64,000 nt of DNA. Origin: Chloroflexi bacterium TSY. GTDB taxonomy: Bacteria > Chloroflexota > Anaerolineae > Caldilineales > Caldilineaceae. Of the stretch, positions 19,613-28,868 are shown in pieces (within the stretch, counting starts at the first letter, position 1; every line of letters begins with the position of its first letter). Below the pieces are notes generated by a model. The model was not told where the DNA came from. It did no database searches and saw nothing but the letters and a program-made list of their open reading frames with translations. Location: NCBI GenBank assembly GCA_019217005.1, contig JAHBNG010000061.1, forward strand, positions 16,687-80,686, read 5' to 3'. The position numbers and the translations under genes were made by a program.

Positions 19613-20794
19613 GCAGGATTCCCTCCGAACAGATTCGTAAACCACAGTTCGCCGAGTTCACCATCATAGGCCTCCATGGCTTTTTGAAACCGGACGGTAT
19701 CTGTTGGCAGTGGTCGAACTTGGGTCTTGCCCTCATTATCTAATTCAACGGCTCGAATTTGTTCGGGTTGCACATAATTAAGCAGAATGGGTGAGTGTGT
19801 TGTGACCAAAACCTGAATCGGTTTGCCTCGAACCCCTTCTTGCGAAACTAGAGTTAACAGCTCCATGATTTTATTCAGCAGCCAAGGATGAACCCCATTT
19901 TCTGGTTCCTCAAAACAGATTATGTCGGGTGAATCTTTGTCGTAGAGTGCGGCCAGGAAAGCTAACAGTCTTAACGACCCATCTGAAACATCTGATGCTG
20001 GAATCTCATAACCGGAATGGCGATCAACAAGTCGAAGTAGATTCTGGCGATTCGTGTCTTGATCGAGAGCGATACGCGAAATATTCGGAACCAATTTGAT
20101 AAAACGCTCCTCCAATTCGATAAAGAAATCGCGGTTATCAAACAGAATTCGCGCGAGCAAATTTGCGATCCCTTCACCTGACGGCTGAATCTCTTTGTGG
20201 GATGATTGTGCTATAGCAGTCGGCACAAAGTTGAAGAGCTTAGCCTTTTCAAATTCACCAGTAAGTTCAAAATCAATTGTGCGTTGAACGTTTGAACTTC
20301 GCCAAAATTTGCTCTCGGCTTTCTGATCACTATTAAGCAAAGAAAGTATGCTGTTAATATCCTTTATATATAGACTAATCTTTGCAGGCTCAGTAGATCC
20401 AAATTTGGCGTTTTTGGCTATTTTCAGTCGAGATTGCAGGGATTTTGGAGTCATTTATTCAGATTTCGGTTACAGAAAACAACCTATTTCATATCTGAAA
20501 ATCGCCCAAATCTAACGCAAAAACTAGATATCGACCAGCAAATTTGTATTTATGTCAACTGTTTAGCCAGAATTCTCTCTCAAAACCTGAAATTTGGATC
20601 TACTGAGGCTCGTTATTTTGAATGGCAGTTCTTATCGAGCTTGATAGCCCAGAGCGATGGGACAACATGACAATAGCCTCACAAATATTTGATTTTCCAG
20701 AACCGTTTGGCCCAATAAAAACCGTTAGCGGCTCCAAATCAAGAGCCACGTCATATAGGCTTTTGTAGCGCTGGACGATCAAGCGAGTTAACAT
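19609..20794 (-). pseudogene. AAA/ABC-type ATPase gene (OLD/RloA-like) interrupted by MITE-B
   Basis: The chosen start is ATG 20794. The N-terminus has LIVQRYKSLYDVALDLEPLT and a Walker A in FIGPNGSGKSN; the C-terminal half has a signature-like SDVSDGSLRLLAFLAALY, Walker B (IICFEEPENGVHP) and the H-loop (VLVTTHSPILLN). This is the AAA_21/SMC-like layout of a single-chain ATPase. A 215-bp MITE-B splits it after QNNEP. Excising the element with one AGGCT restores QNNEPAKISLYIKD and a ~320-residue protein. It is coupled to the DUF4276-like gene by a 4-base overlap. Confidence 0.85.
20391..20605. mobile_element. MITE-B copy 1 (215 bp)
   Basis: The ends CAGTAGATCCAAATTT and AAATTTGGATCTACTG are perfect 16-bp inverted repeats. 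AGGCT flanks both sides (20386-20390, 20606-20610). The only other copy, at 55769-55983, has the same length, opposite orientation and the same AGGCT flanks. Confidence 0.93.
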
Positions 20795-20918
20795 AGTAGA
20801 ATCCTTACGATAAATACACTTCAATAAGTCTCAGTACACCTTAAAGCACGCAGTCTCTGGTGACATATATGATCCATCTGTGTTGATGTTCGAGTTGACA
20901 GCATCGAATGAATTCGAC

Positions 20919-21073
20919 GGGGTGGTTCATTTTAGGCGGACAATTAGGTTTACATTTTTGCAAAGAGAAAAGATGTTTATATTTTCTACTTTGAGCCATG
21001 CTCAGGCAGAAAATGACCTCATATAGATTTTTGTCTATGTATCAAAAGTGTAAACCTAATTCTGAACCACCCC
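20919..21073. mobile_element. MITE-A copy 3, diverged, no target duplication
   Basis: The outer ends (GGGGTGGTTCA / TGAACCACCCC) and the inner AGGTTTACA block are kept and the length is the same 155 bp, but the interior differs at many positions. The flanks AATTCGAC and CTCAGATT do not match, so it is probably older. It lies between the ATPase pseudogene and the ABC exporter. Confidence 0.85.
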
Positions 21074-21184
21074 CTCAGATTACACAGATAAACGCAGATT
21101 TTGACCCGATTTTAGGACAGATCTGAGAGAATCTGCATGAATCTGTGTGCTAAATCTCCCTTTTTAAATTTCTCCTACAGCCTA

Positions 21185-22972
21185 TTAAGGAGTTAATTGA
21201 ACCGAAACCTGCTGTGCTTCTATCAGTGATGCATAGACTCCGCCATGGGCCATTAATTCATCATGCGACCCCTGTTCAATGATGCCACTTCCATCGTCTC
21301 CGCTATCACCAATCACAATAATGCGGTCAGCATGTCGAATTGTTGATAAGCGATGGGCAATCACGAAGGCGGTGCGGTTCTGCAGTAATTCGTCGATTGC
21401 CGCTTGAACCAGCCGTTCCGTCCGCGTATCGATATTGGATGTGGCCTCGTCCAGAATCAGCAGCTGCGGATCTGCGAGAATGGCGCGGGCAATGCAGAGC
21501 AATTGGCGCTGACCCTGACTGAGCGATCCTCCCTCTGCACTCAACTTTGCCTCGTAGCCATCTTCTAGCTCCATGATAAAGTTGTGGGCACGCGCCACAG
21601 TTGCCGCAGCCATTATATCATCTATGCTGGCATCGGGTTTGCCATAACGGATGTTATTCGCAATCGTGTCGGCAAAGAGAAAACTGTTCTGGGGCACTTC
21701 GCCCATCTGGGTGCGCAAACTTGCTTGCGTCACATCACGTACATCATACCCATCCACCAAGACGCGCCCAGCCATCACGTCGTAGAAGCGGCCGATTAGG
21801 TTAACCACCGTGCTTTTGCCCGAACCAGTTTCACCGACGAGAGCAATGGTCTCGCCGGGCGCAGCTTGCAGCGAAACACCGTTGAGAATCACCTGGCTAT
21901 CATCGTAGCCAAAGACCACATCGTCAAACTGTACATGCCCATCAATCTTAGGCATTTCCTGCGCGTCACTCTTGTCCACAATCTCTGGTTCTGTCTCGAG
22001 CAACTCAAAGACCCGCTCGCTGGCTGCAAAGGCTGATTGCATCTGGGTATAGAGATTGGAGAGCATCTGCACCGGACGGAAAAATTGCTGGGCATAGGTC
22101 AAAAAGGCCACAACCACGCCAACGGTCACTTGGTCGTTGAAAGCCAACCAGCCGCCGTAGCCGGCAACCAAAACAGTCGCCAGCGTCGAGAGGACATCCA
22201 TTGTTGGCGAAAAAGCTGCCGTAATGCTGGCTGCATAAATATTGGCATCCCGATTGGCCGCATTATCCAGCGCAAAGTGTTCGATGTTGATGGCCGTACG
22301 GGCAAAGGATTGAGCTTCACGCACATTGGTCAGATCTTCCTCTAAATCGGCGGAGAGTTGTCCCAAGGCGCGGCGCGTCTCGCGGTAAGCCACGCGTGAA
22401 CGACGCGAAAAGTAGGCCGTTGTCGCCACCATGATCGGCAACACGAGAACCGTGACCAGAGAGAGCTCCACATTCAGTGTAAACATGGCAATCAAGACAC
22501 CAATGAGACCAAAAAGCGAGCCCAACGACTGCATCAGTGATTGCGAGAAGAGAGTCCCGATGGCATCTGTGTCATTCACGAGCCGACTCATTAGATCACC
22601 AGCGCCATGCTTATAAAAGTAACTGAGCGACAGACGCTGTACATGCGCAAAGATGTCGGCGCGCAACCGTTTGAGCAAGCGCTGTGACAGCGTGCCCAGG
22701 AACCGAATCTGACCCATAAAACCTATGTAGCCGAGTAGATAGGTGCCCAATAAAAACAGCATGGTCTGGGTCAAACCACCACGGTTACCAACACTGATAT
22801 ATTGATCGACTGCCCGGCCAATTAGGGCCGGCGCCAGGGCTTGACTGACTGCATAGAGAATGAGCATCCCTAAGATAGAAATCAGCAACTGTTCCTCGCC
22901 ACGCCAATAAGCAAGCAATTGGCGCAACACATAGAGATCAGAACGGGTTCGTTTAGGTGTTTGGTTGTCCAT
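21185..22972 (-). CDS. ABC exporter subunit (TM domain fused to ATPase), canonical site
   Basis: This is a 595-residue half-exporter: six predicted TM segments in the first ~310 residues, then a nucleotide-binding domain with Walker A (GETGSGKST), signature LSQGQRQ, Walker B with catalytic Glu (LLILDEATS) and H-loop (IAHRLST). Its neighbour encodes a second half-exporter with Asp in place of the catalytic Glu. Together they look like a heterodimeric multidrug or lipid exporter (TM287/288 or BmrCD type). Here only this subunit is intact. A 207-bp gap separates the two genes. Confidence 0.93.
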   Translation of the reverse strand: MDNQTPKRTRSDLYVLRQLLAYWRGEEQLLISILGMLILYAVSQALAPALIGRAVDQYISVGNRGGLTQTMLFLLGTYLLGYIGFMGQIRFLGTLSQRLLKRLRADIFAHVQRLSLSYFYKHGAGDLMSRLVNDTDAIGTLFSQSLMQSLGSLFGLIGVLIAMFTLNVELSLVTVLVLPIMVATTAYFSRRSRVAYRETRRALGQLSADLEEDLTNVREAQSFARTAINIEHFALDNAANRDANIYAASITAAFSPTMDVLSTLATVLVAGYGGWLAFNDQVTVGVVVAFLTYAQQFFRPVQMLSNLYTQMQSAFAASERVFELLETEPEIVDKSDAQEMPKIDGHVQFDDVVFGYDDSQVILNGVSLQAAPGETIALVGETGSGKSTVVNLIGRFYDVMAGRVLVDGYDVRDVTQASLRTQMGEVPQNSFLFADTIANNIRYGKPDASIDDIMAAATVARAHNFIMELEDGYEAKLSAEGGSLSQGQRQLLCIARAILADPQLLILDEATSNIDTRTERLVQAAIDELLQNRTAFVIAHRLSTIRHADRIIVIGDSGDDGSGIIEQGSHDELMAHGGVYASLIEAQQVSVQLTP

Positions 22973-23179
22973 TTACAAATCTTAACTCAACTATCTGTAG
23001 CGTAAACTGCCAGTTTGCGCAAGCAATGTCTACCAGTCCCATTCCAAGCAGCGGATTCAAATTTGTTGTCCACCTGACTATGTACAAACGACTCACGATA
23101 CAAACAGCCATTTTCGTAGACGATCTTGAACAAACAAGCTGTTTGTTCTACAAGTTCAGCGACCCCTTCTTCCTCGGCC

Positions 23180-25071
23180 TCAGCCTTCATTCAACTGCGA
23201 ATGCACAATCTCCGCATAAATCGGACTGTCATGCATCAGTTCGTCGTGCGTGCCTTGTGCCGCAACGCGCCCATCATCGATCACAAGAATCTTGTCTGCG
23301 TTGCGAACGGTCGAGATTCGTTGGGCAATGATGAACGCTGTGTGGTGGTCTAGGTATGGGTCCAGTGCGTCCTGCAATTTTTGCTCGGTTTCCGCATCGA
23401 CTGCACTCATTGAATCATCGAAAATGAGAATCCGTGGATGAACCAGCAGCACGCGCACAATGGCAATCCGTTGACGCTGCCCACCGCTCAAACCACCTCC
23501 CTGTTCGCCCAACATTGTTTCATACCCATCGGGTTGATCCATGATGAAGTCATGTGCCTGGGCTAATTTGGCCGCGTGGATGACCTCTTCGTCGGAGGCT
23601 TCTGGCTTGCCATAGCGGATGTTGTCTTTAATTGATTCACTGACGAGCGAGACTGATTGAAGCACAACACCAATGCGATAGCGCAATTCGTCCAAGTCAA
23701 AGCTGCGCACATCTGGGGGTGGTTCAAAATTAGGTTTACACTTTTGATATATAGACAAAAATCTATATGAGACCGTTTTCTCTCTGAGAACCGGCGAAAT
23801 CAGAGAATATAAACGTTCTTTCTGTTTCTAAAAGTGTAAACCTATCTATCCAGCTAAAATGAACCACCCCCACATCTGTATCATCTATTAAGACTCGCCC
23901 TTGAGTCGCCTCATAGAAACGGGGAATGAGATTGACGATGCTGCTTTTACCGCTTCCCGTGGCACCCAAGAGCGCCACCGTTTCTCCAGATTGAATCTCA
24001 AATGAAATCGCGCAATATTTCTTTTTCTGAGCCTGTGTAGGAAAAGTGGACATTCTCGAACGTCACCTTGGCTGGCGCGTCGGGTGAAAATGTAACGGGA
24101 TTGGGGGGACTCTCGATCTCGTTCTCGGCATCAATGACTTCGAACAGTCGCTTGCCCGATGCATTGGCGCGCGCCAACTGTTGGGAGAGAAAGCCAAGTT
24201 GGAAGATAGGCTGAAGGAGAAAGGCTAAATAACTGTTGAAGGCAATCAACGTTCCCAGCGACAGCTCTTGCGAAATGACCAGGTTGCCACCGAACCAGAT
24301 GACGATCAGCGTGCCGAGATTGGCCAGAAAAAAGACAGTCGGAAACCCGAGAGAGAACATGCGTATAACAGCCAGATTCTGCTCATAGAGCGTCTCATTC
24401 TGGTCGGTATATCGTATCAACTCGCGCGGCTCAGCGGCAAAGGTTTTGACAACGCGTACCCCGGCGATGCCCTCCTGCAAAATGTTGTTCAAGATGCCCA
24501 AATTGCGCTGCACATTCCCAAAGAGTGGTCCCATACGCGAGAAGAGCAGAACAAAAAGCACGATGATGAGAGGGATTGTGGCCAGAGAGGCCAAGGCAAG
24601 TCGCCAATCGGTCGTAAAGAGAATCGAGATGCTGCCAATAAAGGTAAGAAGCGCCGAGACGAGTTGCAAGATCCCCTGGGCGAAGAAAGTCCTCACACCT
24701 TCCACGTCCGAGGTTGCCCGCGTCATCAGTTGACCCGTGCGATGGGTGTCATGATACGAGAAGGAAAGCGTCTCCAACTTGGCATAGATCTCGTTACGCA
24801 GATCGTATGCAATGCCTTGCGAGGAAGTCTCGGACCAATAGGCATTGATGAAGCTAAAAACCCCGCGTACAACCGCCACGAGCAATAAGCCGCCCGTGGC
24901 AATCAAGATCCCGTTCCAACTGCCTGCTTCAATGCCGTTGTCAATCAGCTGGCGCACCAACTGTGGGGCATAGAGATTGGCCGCCGTGACGATGAGCATG
25001 GAGAGCAAAGCGCCAATAGCCAGGCGCAAATAAGGTTGAAGATAAGTTAAGCCGCGGAGAATGACATTCAT
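23180..25071 (-). pseudogene. Partner ABC exporter subunit, broken by a frameshift and a MITE-A
   Basis: The TM domain and start of the ATPase (25071 down to ~24005) read normally to EILRD; an apparent 2-base deletion there shifts the frame. The next frame carries Walker A (GATGSGKSS), then a MITE-A at 23717-23870 separates DDTDV from RSFDLDELRYRIGVVLQ. The last part has signature LSGGQRQ and a non-canonical Walker B (ILIFDDSMSAVD), the degenerate-site pattern of heterodimeric exporters. ATG 25071 overlaps the GNAT stop by ATGA, so the genes were one operon. As read, no functional product is possible. Confidence 0.9.
23717..23870. mobile_element. MITE-A copy 4 (154 bp)
   Basis: Bounded by GGGGTGGTTCA and TGAACCACCCC with CACATCTG on both sides (23709-23716 and 23871-23878). 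It has the same orientation as copy 2 and differs from it by one A in a homopolymer. Excision rejoins the ABC ATPase frame. Confidence 0.95.
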
Positions 25072-25239
25072 CCTTCATTCTCCCAAATAATCAGACTCGC
25101 CCACCCGTCTGACGCAGCAACGCTCATGTAATTCTCGATCAAGCCATGCACCTGAAAACCGTGATGCAGTTGGAAGCTCAAGGTGGGATCGTAGAGTTCT
25201 CCTGCAACAACTTGATCTACATATTCATGAATCGTCATG

Positions 25240-26741
25240 CTTTACTTTCTGGTAAAAGAAAAGAGATGAGGTGAGAAATGTGACAAAAAAGCGGTTAGCA
25301 GTTCATCCTAAAGGTAGAGAAACCAAAAAGGAGGAAGGAATGCTAACCGCGCCAGAAATAACTATAGCAGTACTGATGAATGTATTGCAAGTAACGCCGA
25401 TGGGAACAAACGTAAATGTAATGCGTCTGATGTGGGCAATGCTGAATGGGTCGTTTCTGAAAAGTCGAGGAGCAATCCATAGCGCATTGAAAGAAAGCGG
25501 GTTTGAAGATGAGGAGCTCCGGCGAAGCTGGTGGAGCTTTCGATATGGATCATGGGATATCACAAGTCTGCTGGGGTCGTGGCAAGAAGAAGTGGAAAGG
25601 GGAATGGGAGGCAAAAAAGTTAGAAGGGTACCGAGTGAAAAGCATAGATATCACAGGGTTCTGGCGACCGAAGCTGCAAGGGAAAGTGAACCGACTCTAT
25701 AACTCAACGGCTCGTCGGGCATTGCCCGCGCTCATCTTTGGAGTGATGATAAGCTCGGGGGAGATAGGCGGGAAGCGAGTGCCACTGCTCAAGGCAATCA
25801 TGAGATGCACGGTTGGAACAAAGGAAAGTGAGTTTCGGAAAAAGCTGCTGACAGAGACGAAGAAATCACTGGAGTCAGACGAAGTGGCGGTGGTCGATGC
25901 CGGGTTTACAATCAGAGAAATGCTAGAAAGCGGCATAGACCGATTTGTCCTGCGGGAAGCCATTAACTGCACAGTGCGCCGCAATGAGTTCCCCAAACGC
26001 AAAGAAAAAAGGCAGACCACCTGAATATGGTGATATTGTGCGTCCGCTCTCTCGCAGCTATAAGGGAAAGCGACTCGAGGCTACAACTCCGGACTCGTCT
26101 GGTCGCTTTCTCTATAGTGGTCGCCTGATTTGCTATCAAGCATGGCACAATCTCGTCCCCAGAACAACCAAGGTGGATACAGCCAACCGTACCTACTCGA
26201 TTTACGTCATTCAGGATCCGGCCTACAACACACCTTTGGTTTTGGCGACCGTTATGACTTTGCAGCCTGAAACCATTTATCTTGTCTACCTGGAACGCTG
26301 GCCTGTTGAACCTCCCCCCCTTGGCTTCCAAGCAGATGATTGGCTTACATCGTCAATTTGTTCATGCCGATGAGGCTTGTTTCCGCTTACCTGAACTGGG
26401 GCTGCTTGCTGGCAATCTTCTTTCCCATTTAGCCGCTTCTCTTCCTCCCATACCGACTGGCTACTGGGATCGAGAGCCTCAATCCACTCCCGGCAGGCTG
26501 CGCCGTGTTCTCTCGAGTGCTCTTTTTCCAACTCCTGACCAACTCGACCCTGACTTTCGGAAAAAGGCCTCGGTTTCACACCATTTCCCTAAAGGCGTTC
26601 TCGCTCATCGCCGCCTCAATGCCGCTGCTTAAACTAGCCGAGCACTATTTTTACATTTTATCCCGTTTTTTCAGGGTGGATTCTTTTTTCCGCCCCTTTC
26701 GGTTTGCCCTTTGTCACTCAAGCCTTTACCAGAAAGTAAAG
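25240..26741 (+). mobile_element. IS-A copy 2
   Basis: Ends CTTTACTTTCTGGTAAA (25240) and its inverse (to 26741); TCATG occurs on both sides (25235-25239, 26742-26746), here a 5-bp duplication. The element is 1502 bp and sits inside the GNAT gene in the opposite direction. Confidence 0.93.
25341..26632 (+). pseudogene. IS-A transposase, frameshifted copy in GNAT
   Basis: The transposase starts at ATG 25341 after AAAAAGGAGGAAGGA. It lacks one of the two tandem GTGGA units present at ~59392-59401 in the intact copy, which shifts the frame near 25597. Later indels near 26010 and 26311 (longer A and C runs) break it again. It is otherwise close to the intact copy. Confidence 0.9.
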
Positions 26742-27221
26742 TCATGGACATCTTGTGCTTGGCAAAACCGGGCAAGAAGCCACCCGCAATGATGCCGCGC
26801 TTCTGATCGTGTTGGACAACGGCTTTGCGGGCCGCATAGAGTTTGGAGCCGATCCCGTGGCCTCGGTAGTCAGGGTGTACGCTGATATCGGTGCCATAAT
26901 ACCAGCTTGCCTCAGGGTCATGCCATTGGCTGATGGGTGCCTTCATGGGGGCGCGCATCGACTCGTCCAAATGATCGAAATCAACCTCGTAATACCCCCC
27001 TGCACCCAAGCCGACAACCCGGTCACCGTCCAACGCAACAAAGTTTCCCTTTGGGAATGTCTTCGCGTAGTCAAGCAGGTCGACGGGATGGAACAGCTCA
27101 TCGGGCGCGGTTGTTGGAAAGCAGATGAGCTGCAGATCGCGTAGGGGTGCCGCATGCTCTGGTTGTAAATTGGTGATTTGGATGTTACTCATAGTTGATG
27201 AAACGGATGGTGTAATCTCTA

Positions 27222-28826
27222 TTAACTGAGTGGCCAGGGGCGCACTTCGCACCGCGCTGCCCATTCATCATATTGACGGATAAAATTCTGTGCACAGTCT
27301 TGACTCTGATTGAATAGGTTGTTCAGTTCTGTGCGGTCTTCATTGATGTTGTAGAGCTCCCAGTTGCCAGGATGCTTGCTGACCAGCTTCCACTCTTGCC
27401 AGCGTACAGCTCGATTGCCCTCATGTTCCCAGAAGATGGGTCGTTCGCGCGTCCAAGATTCGCCGCGGAAGAGCGGCGCCATGCTTTCACCCTCCAAAGG
27501 CTGAATTGCGTTGCCGTTGTATTCATCTGGATATTGGACACCTGCCACATCAAGACAGGTTGCCATAATGTCGATCACGTGGCAGGGTTCATGTTTAATT
27601 TGATTGGCTTCGATGCCGTTGGGCCAGTGTGCGATCAAGGGCGTCGAGATTCCGCCTTCATGCACCCAATGTTTGTAGAGGCGAAAGGGAGAGTTGGAGG
27701 CATTGGCCCAAGGCAGATCATAGCTCATAAAGGTGTCGGGGCCGCCGGGGCGTAGGTCTCGTATGTTGCCCACCCGGATGGGTGTCCCATCTGCCGTGTG
27801 GTATTGATAACGCTGGATCCCACCATCTTCCGCCAGAAACTCAGCACAACCACCATTGTCGGACATAAACATGATGAGCGTGTTGTCGAGGAGGCCCAAC
27901 TCGCGCAGTTTGTTGACAACTTGCCCAACCCCCTGATCCATGCGGTCAATCTGGGCGGCATAGATGGCCATGCGCAGATCTTCCCAATTACGGTCTGGTG
28001 CATCGTCCCAGGCAGGTGCTTGTTCGTCCCGAGGCGAGATCTCCCACTTCGAGTCAAGAATGCCCAAGCCCTTGAGTTCTTCATGACGTGAAGTGCGCAA
28101 TGTATCCCAACCGCCGTTGCGATATTGGCCTTCGTACTTGGCGATGTCTTCTGGTAACGCGTGAAGGGGCCAATGGGGGGCAGTAAAGGCCACATAAAGA
28201 AAGAAGGGAGCGTCAGTTTGGGATGCTTTGTCGATCATGGCACAAGCGTTGTCACTGATGGCATCCGTGTAGTAGAAGTCTGTATCCTCCACCTGACCAT
28301 ATTCGCCACGGATAAAGTCACCTGCTTCGCCTGCCCGGCTGCGCATCACTGTGTAGGGATGAAAAAAGCTCCCCGCTCCTTCCAGCGTGCCAAAGAATTC
28401 ATCAAAGCCACGTGTCGTCGGGGTCGGATGACCCTCTCCACCTGGATCCCAATTCTCTGGCTCGCTCACAATATAGTGGCCACCCACATGCCATTTGCCC
28501 GACATAAAGGTCTGATAGCCGCCCATCTTGAGTGCTTCGGCAACGGTAACGCAGTCATCGCGCAAATAGCCTTGGTAGGCACGTGTCTCTCTGTTTTGCA
28601 CCATGTGTCCAACACCAGCCTGGTGTGGATAGAGCCCGGTGAGTAGAGATGCCCGGGTGGGACAGCAGCGAGCACAATTGTACATTTGGGTGCCGCGTAG
28701 ACCATTACGCGCCAGTGCATTTAAGTTTGGTGTCTGGATTTCGGATCCATAGCAGCCAATGTCGGAGTAGCCCATGTCGTCAACGAGAATGACGATGATG
28801 TTGGGGGGAGCAGATGGTCTATTCAT
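27222..28826 (-). CDS. Sulfatase (arylsulfatase type)
   Basis: The 534-residue protein opens with the metal-binding NIIVILVDDMGYSDIGCYG. It contains the formylglycine motif C-x-P-x-R in RCCPTRASLLTG (the first Cys, near residue 54, would be converted) followed by the second conserved segment GKWHVGG, and ends with the family's typical NINEDRTELNNL. No signal peptide is visible, so a cytoplasmic location is likely. It would hydrolyse a sulfate ester; the substrate is unknown. It heads the former sulfatase-GNAT-ABC operon. A second sulfatase lies at 39427. Confidence 0.93.
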   Translation of the reverse strand: MNRPSAPPNIIVILVDDMGYSDIGCYGSEIQTPNLNALARNGLRGTQMYNCARCCPTRASLLTGLYPHQAGVGHMVQNRETRAYQGYLRDDCVTVAEALKMGGYQTFMSGKWHVGGHYIVSEPENWDPGGEGHPTPTTRGFDEFFGTLEGAGSFFHPYTVMRSRAGEAGDFIRGEYGQVEDTDFYYTDAISDNACAMIDKASQTDAPFFLYVAFTAPHWPLHALPEDIAKYEGQYRNGGWDTLRTSRHEELKGLGILDSKWEISPRDEQAPAWDDAPDRNWEDLRMAIYAAQIDRMDQGVGQVVNKLRELGLLDNTLIMFMSDNGGCAEFLAEDGGIQRYQYHTADGTPIRVGNIRDLRPGGPDTFMSYDLPWANASNSPFRLYKHWVHEGGISTPLIAHWPNGIEANQIKHEPCHVIDIMATCLDVAGVQYPDEYNGNAIQPLEGESMAPLFRGESWTRERPIFWEHEGNRAVRWQEWKLVSKHPGNWELYNINEDRTELNNLFNQSQDCAQNFIRQYDEWAARCEVRPWPLS

Positions 28827-28868
28827 TGATGATTCCTTTGCCGTGGATTTGGGGTGTGGATTTTATAC

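Larger units (their letters stand above)
25068..27192 (-). pseudogene. GNAT acetyltransferase gene split by IS-A copy 2
   Basis: From ATG 27192 (MSNIQITNLQPEHAAPLRDL) the frame encodes a GNAT fold with the acetyl-CoA loop (PDYRGHGIGSKLY) up to KHKMSM, where IS-A enters. On the far side the frame resumes as TIHEYVDQVVAGELYDPT and ends at TGA 25068. Removing the IS and one TCATG gives exactly 206 codons without a stop. The restored stop overlaps the ABC start codon. The sulfatase ends 30 bp upstream, so sulfatase, GNAT and the two ABC genes formed one operon. Confidence 0.88.

Noticed and set aside
20919..21073. MITE-A copy 3 as a recent insertion
   Set aside because: The 8-base flanks differ and the interior is strongly diverged, so it is treated as an old copy.
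24268..24888. A 206-codon plus-strand frame over the ABC gene
   Set aside because: It is antisense to a clear ABC transporter domain and has low-complexity charged composition typical of a shadow frame.
28161..28646. A 161-codon plus-strand frame over the sulfatase
   Set aside because: Antisense to the conserved sulfatase sequence, with no family pattern or ribosome site.
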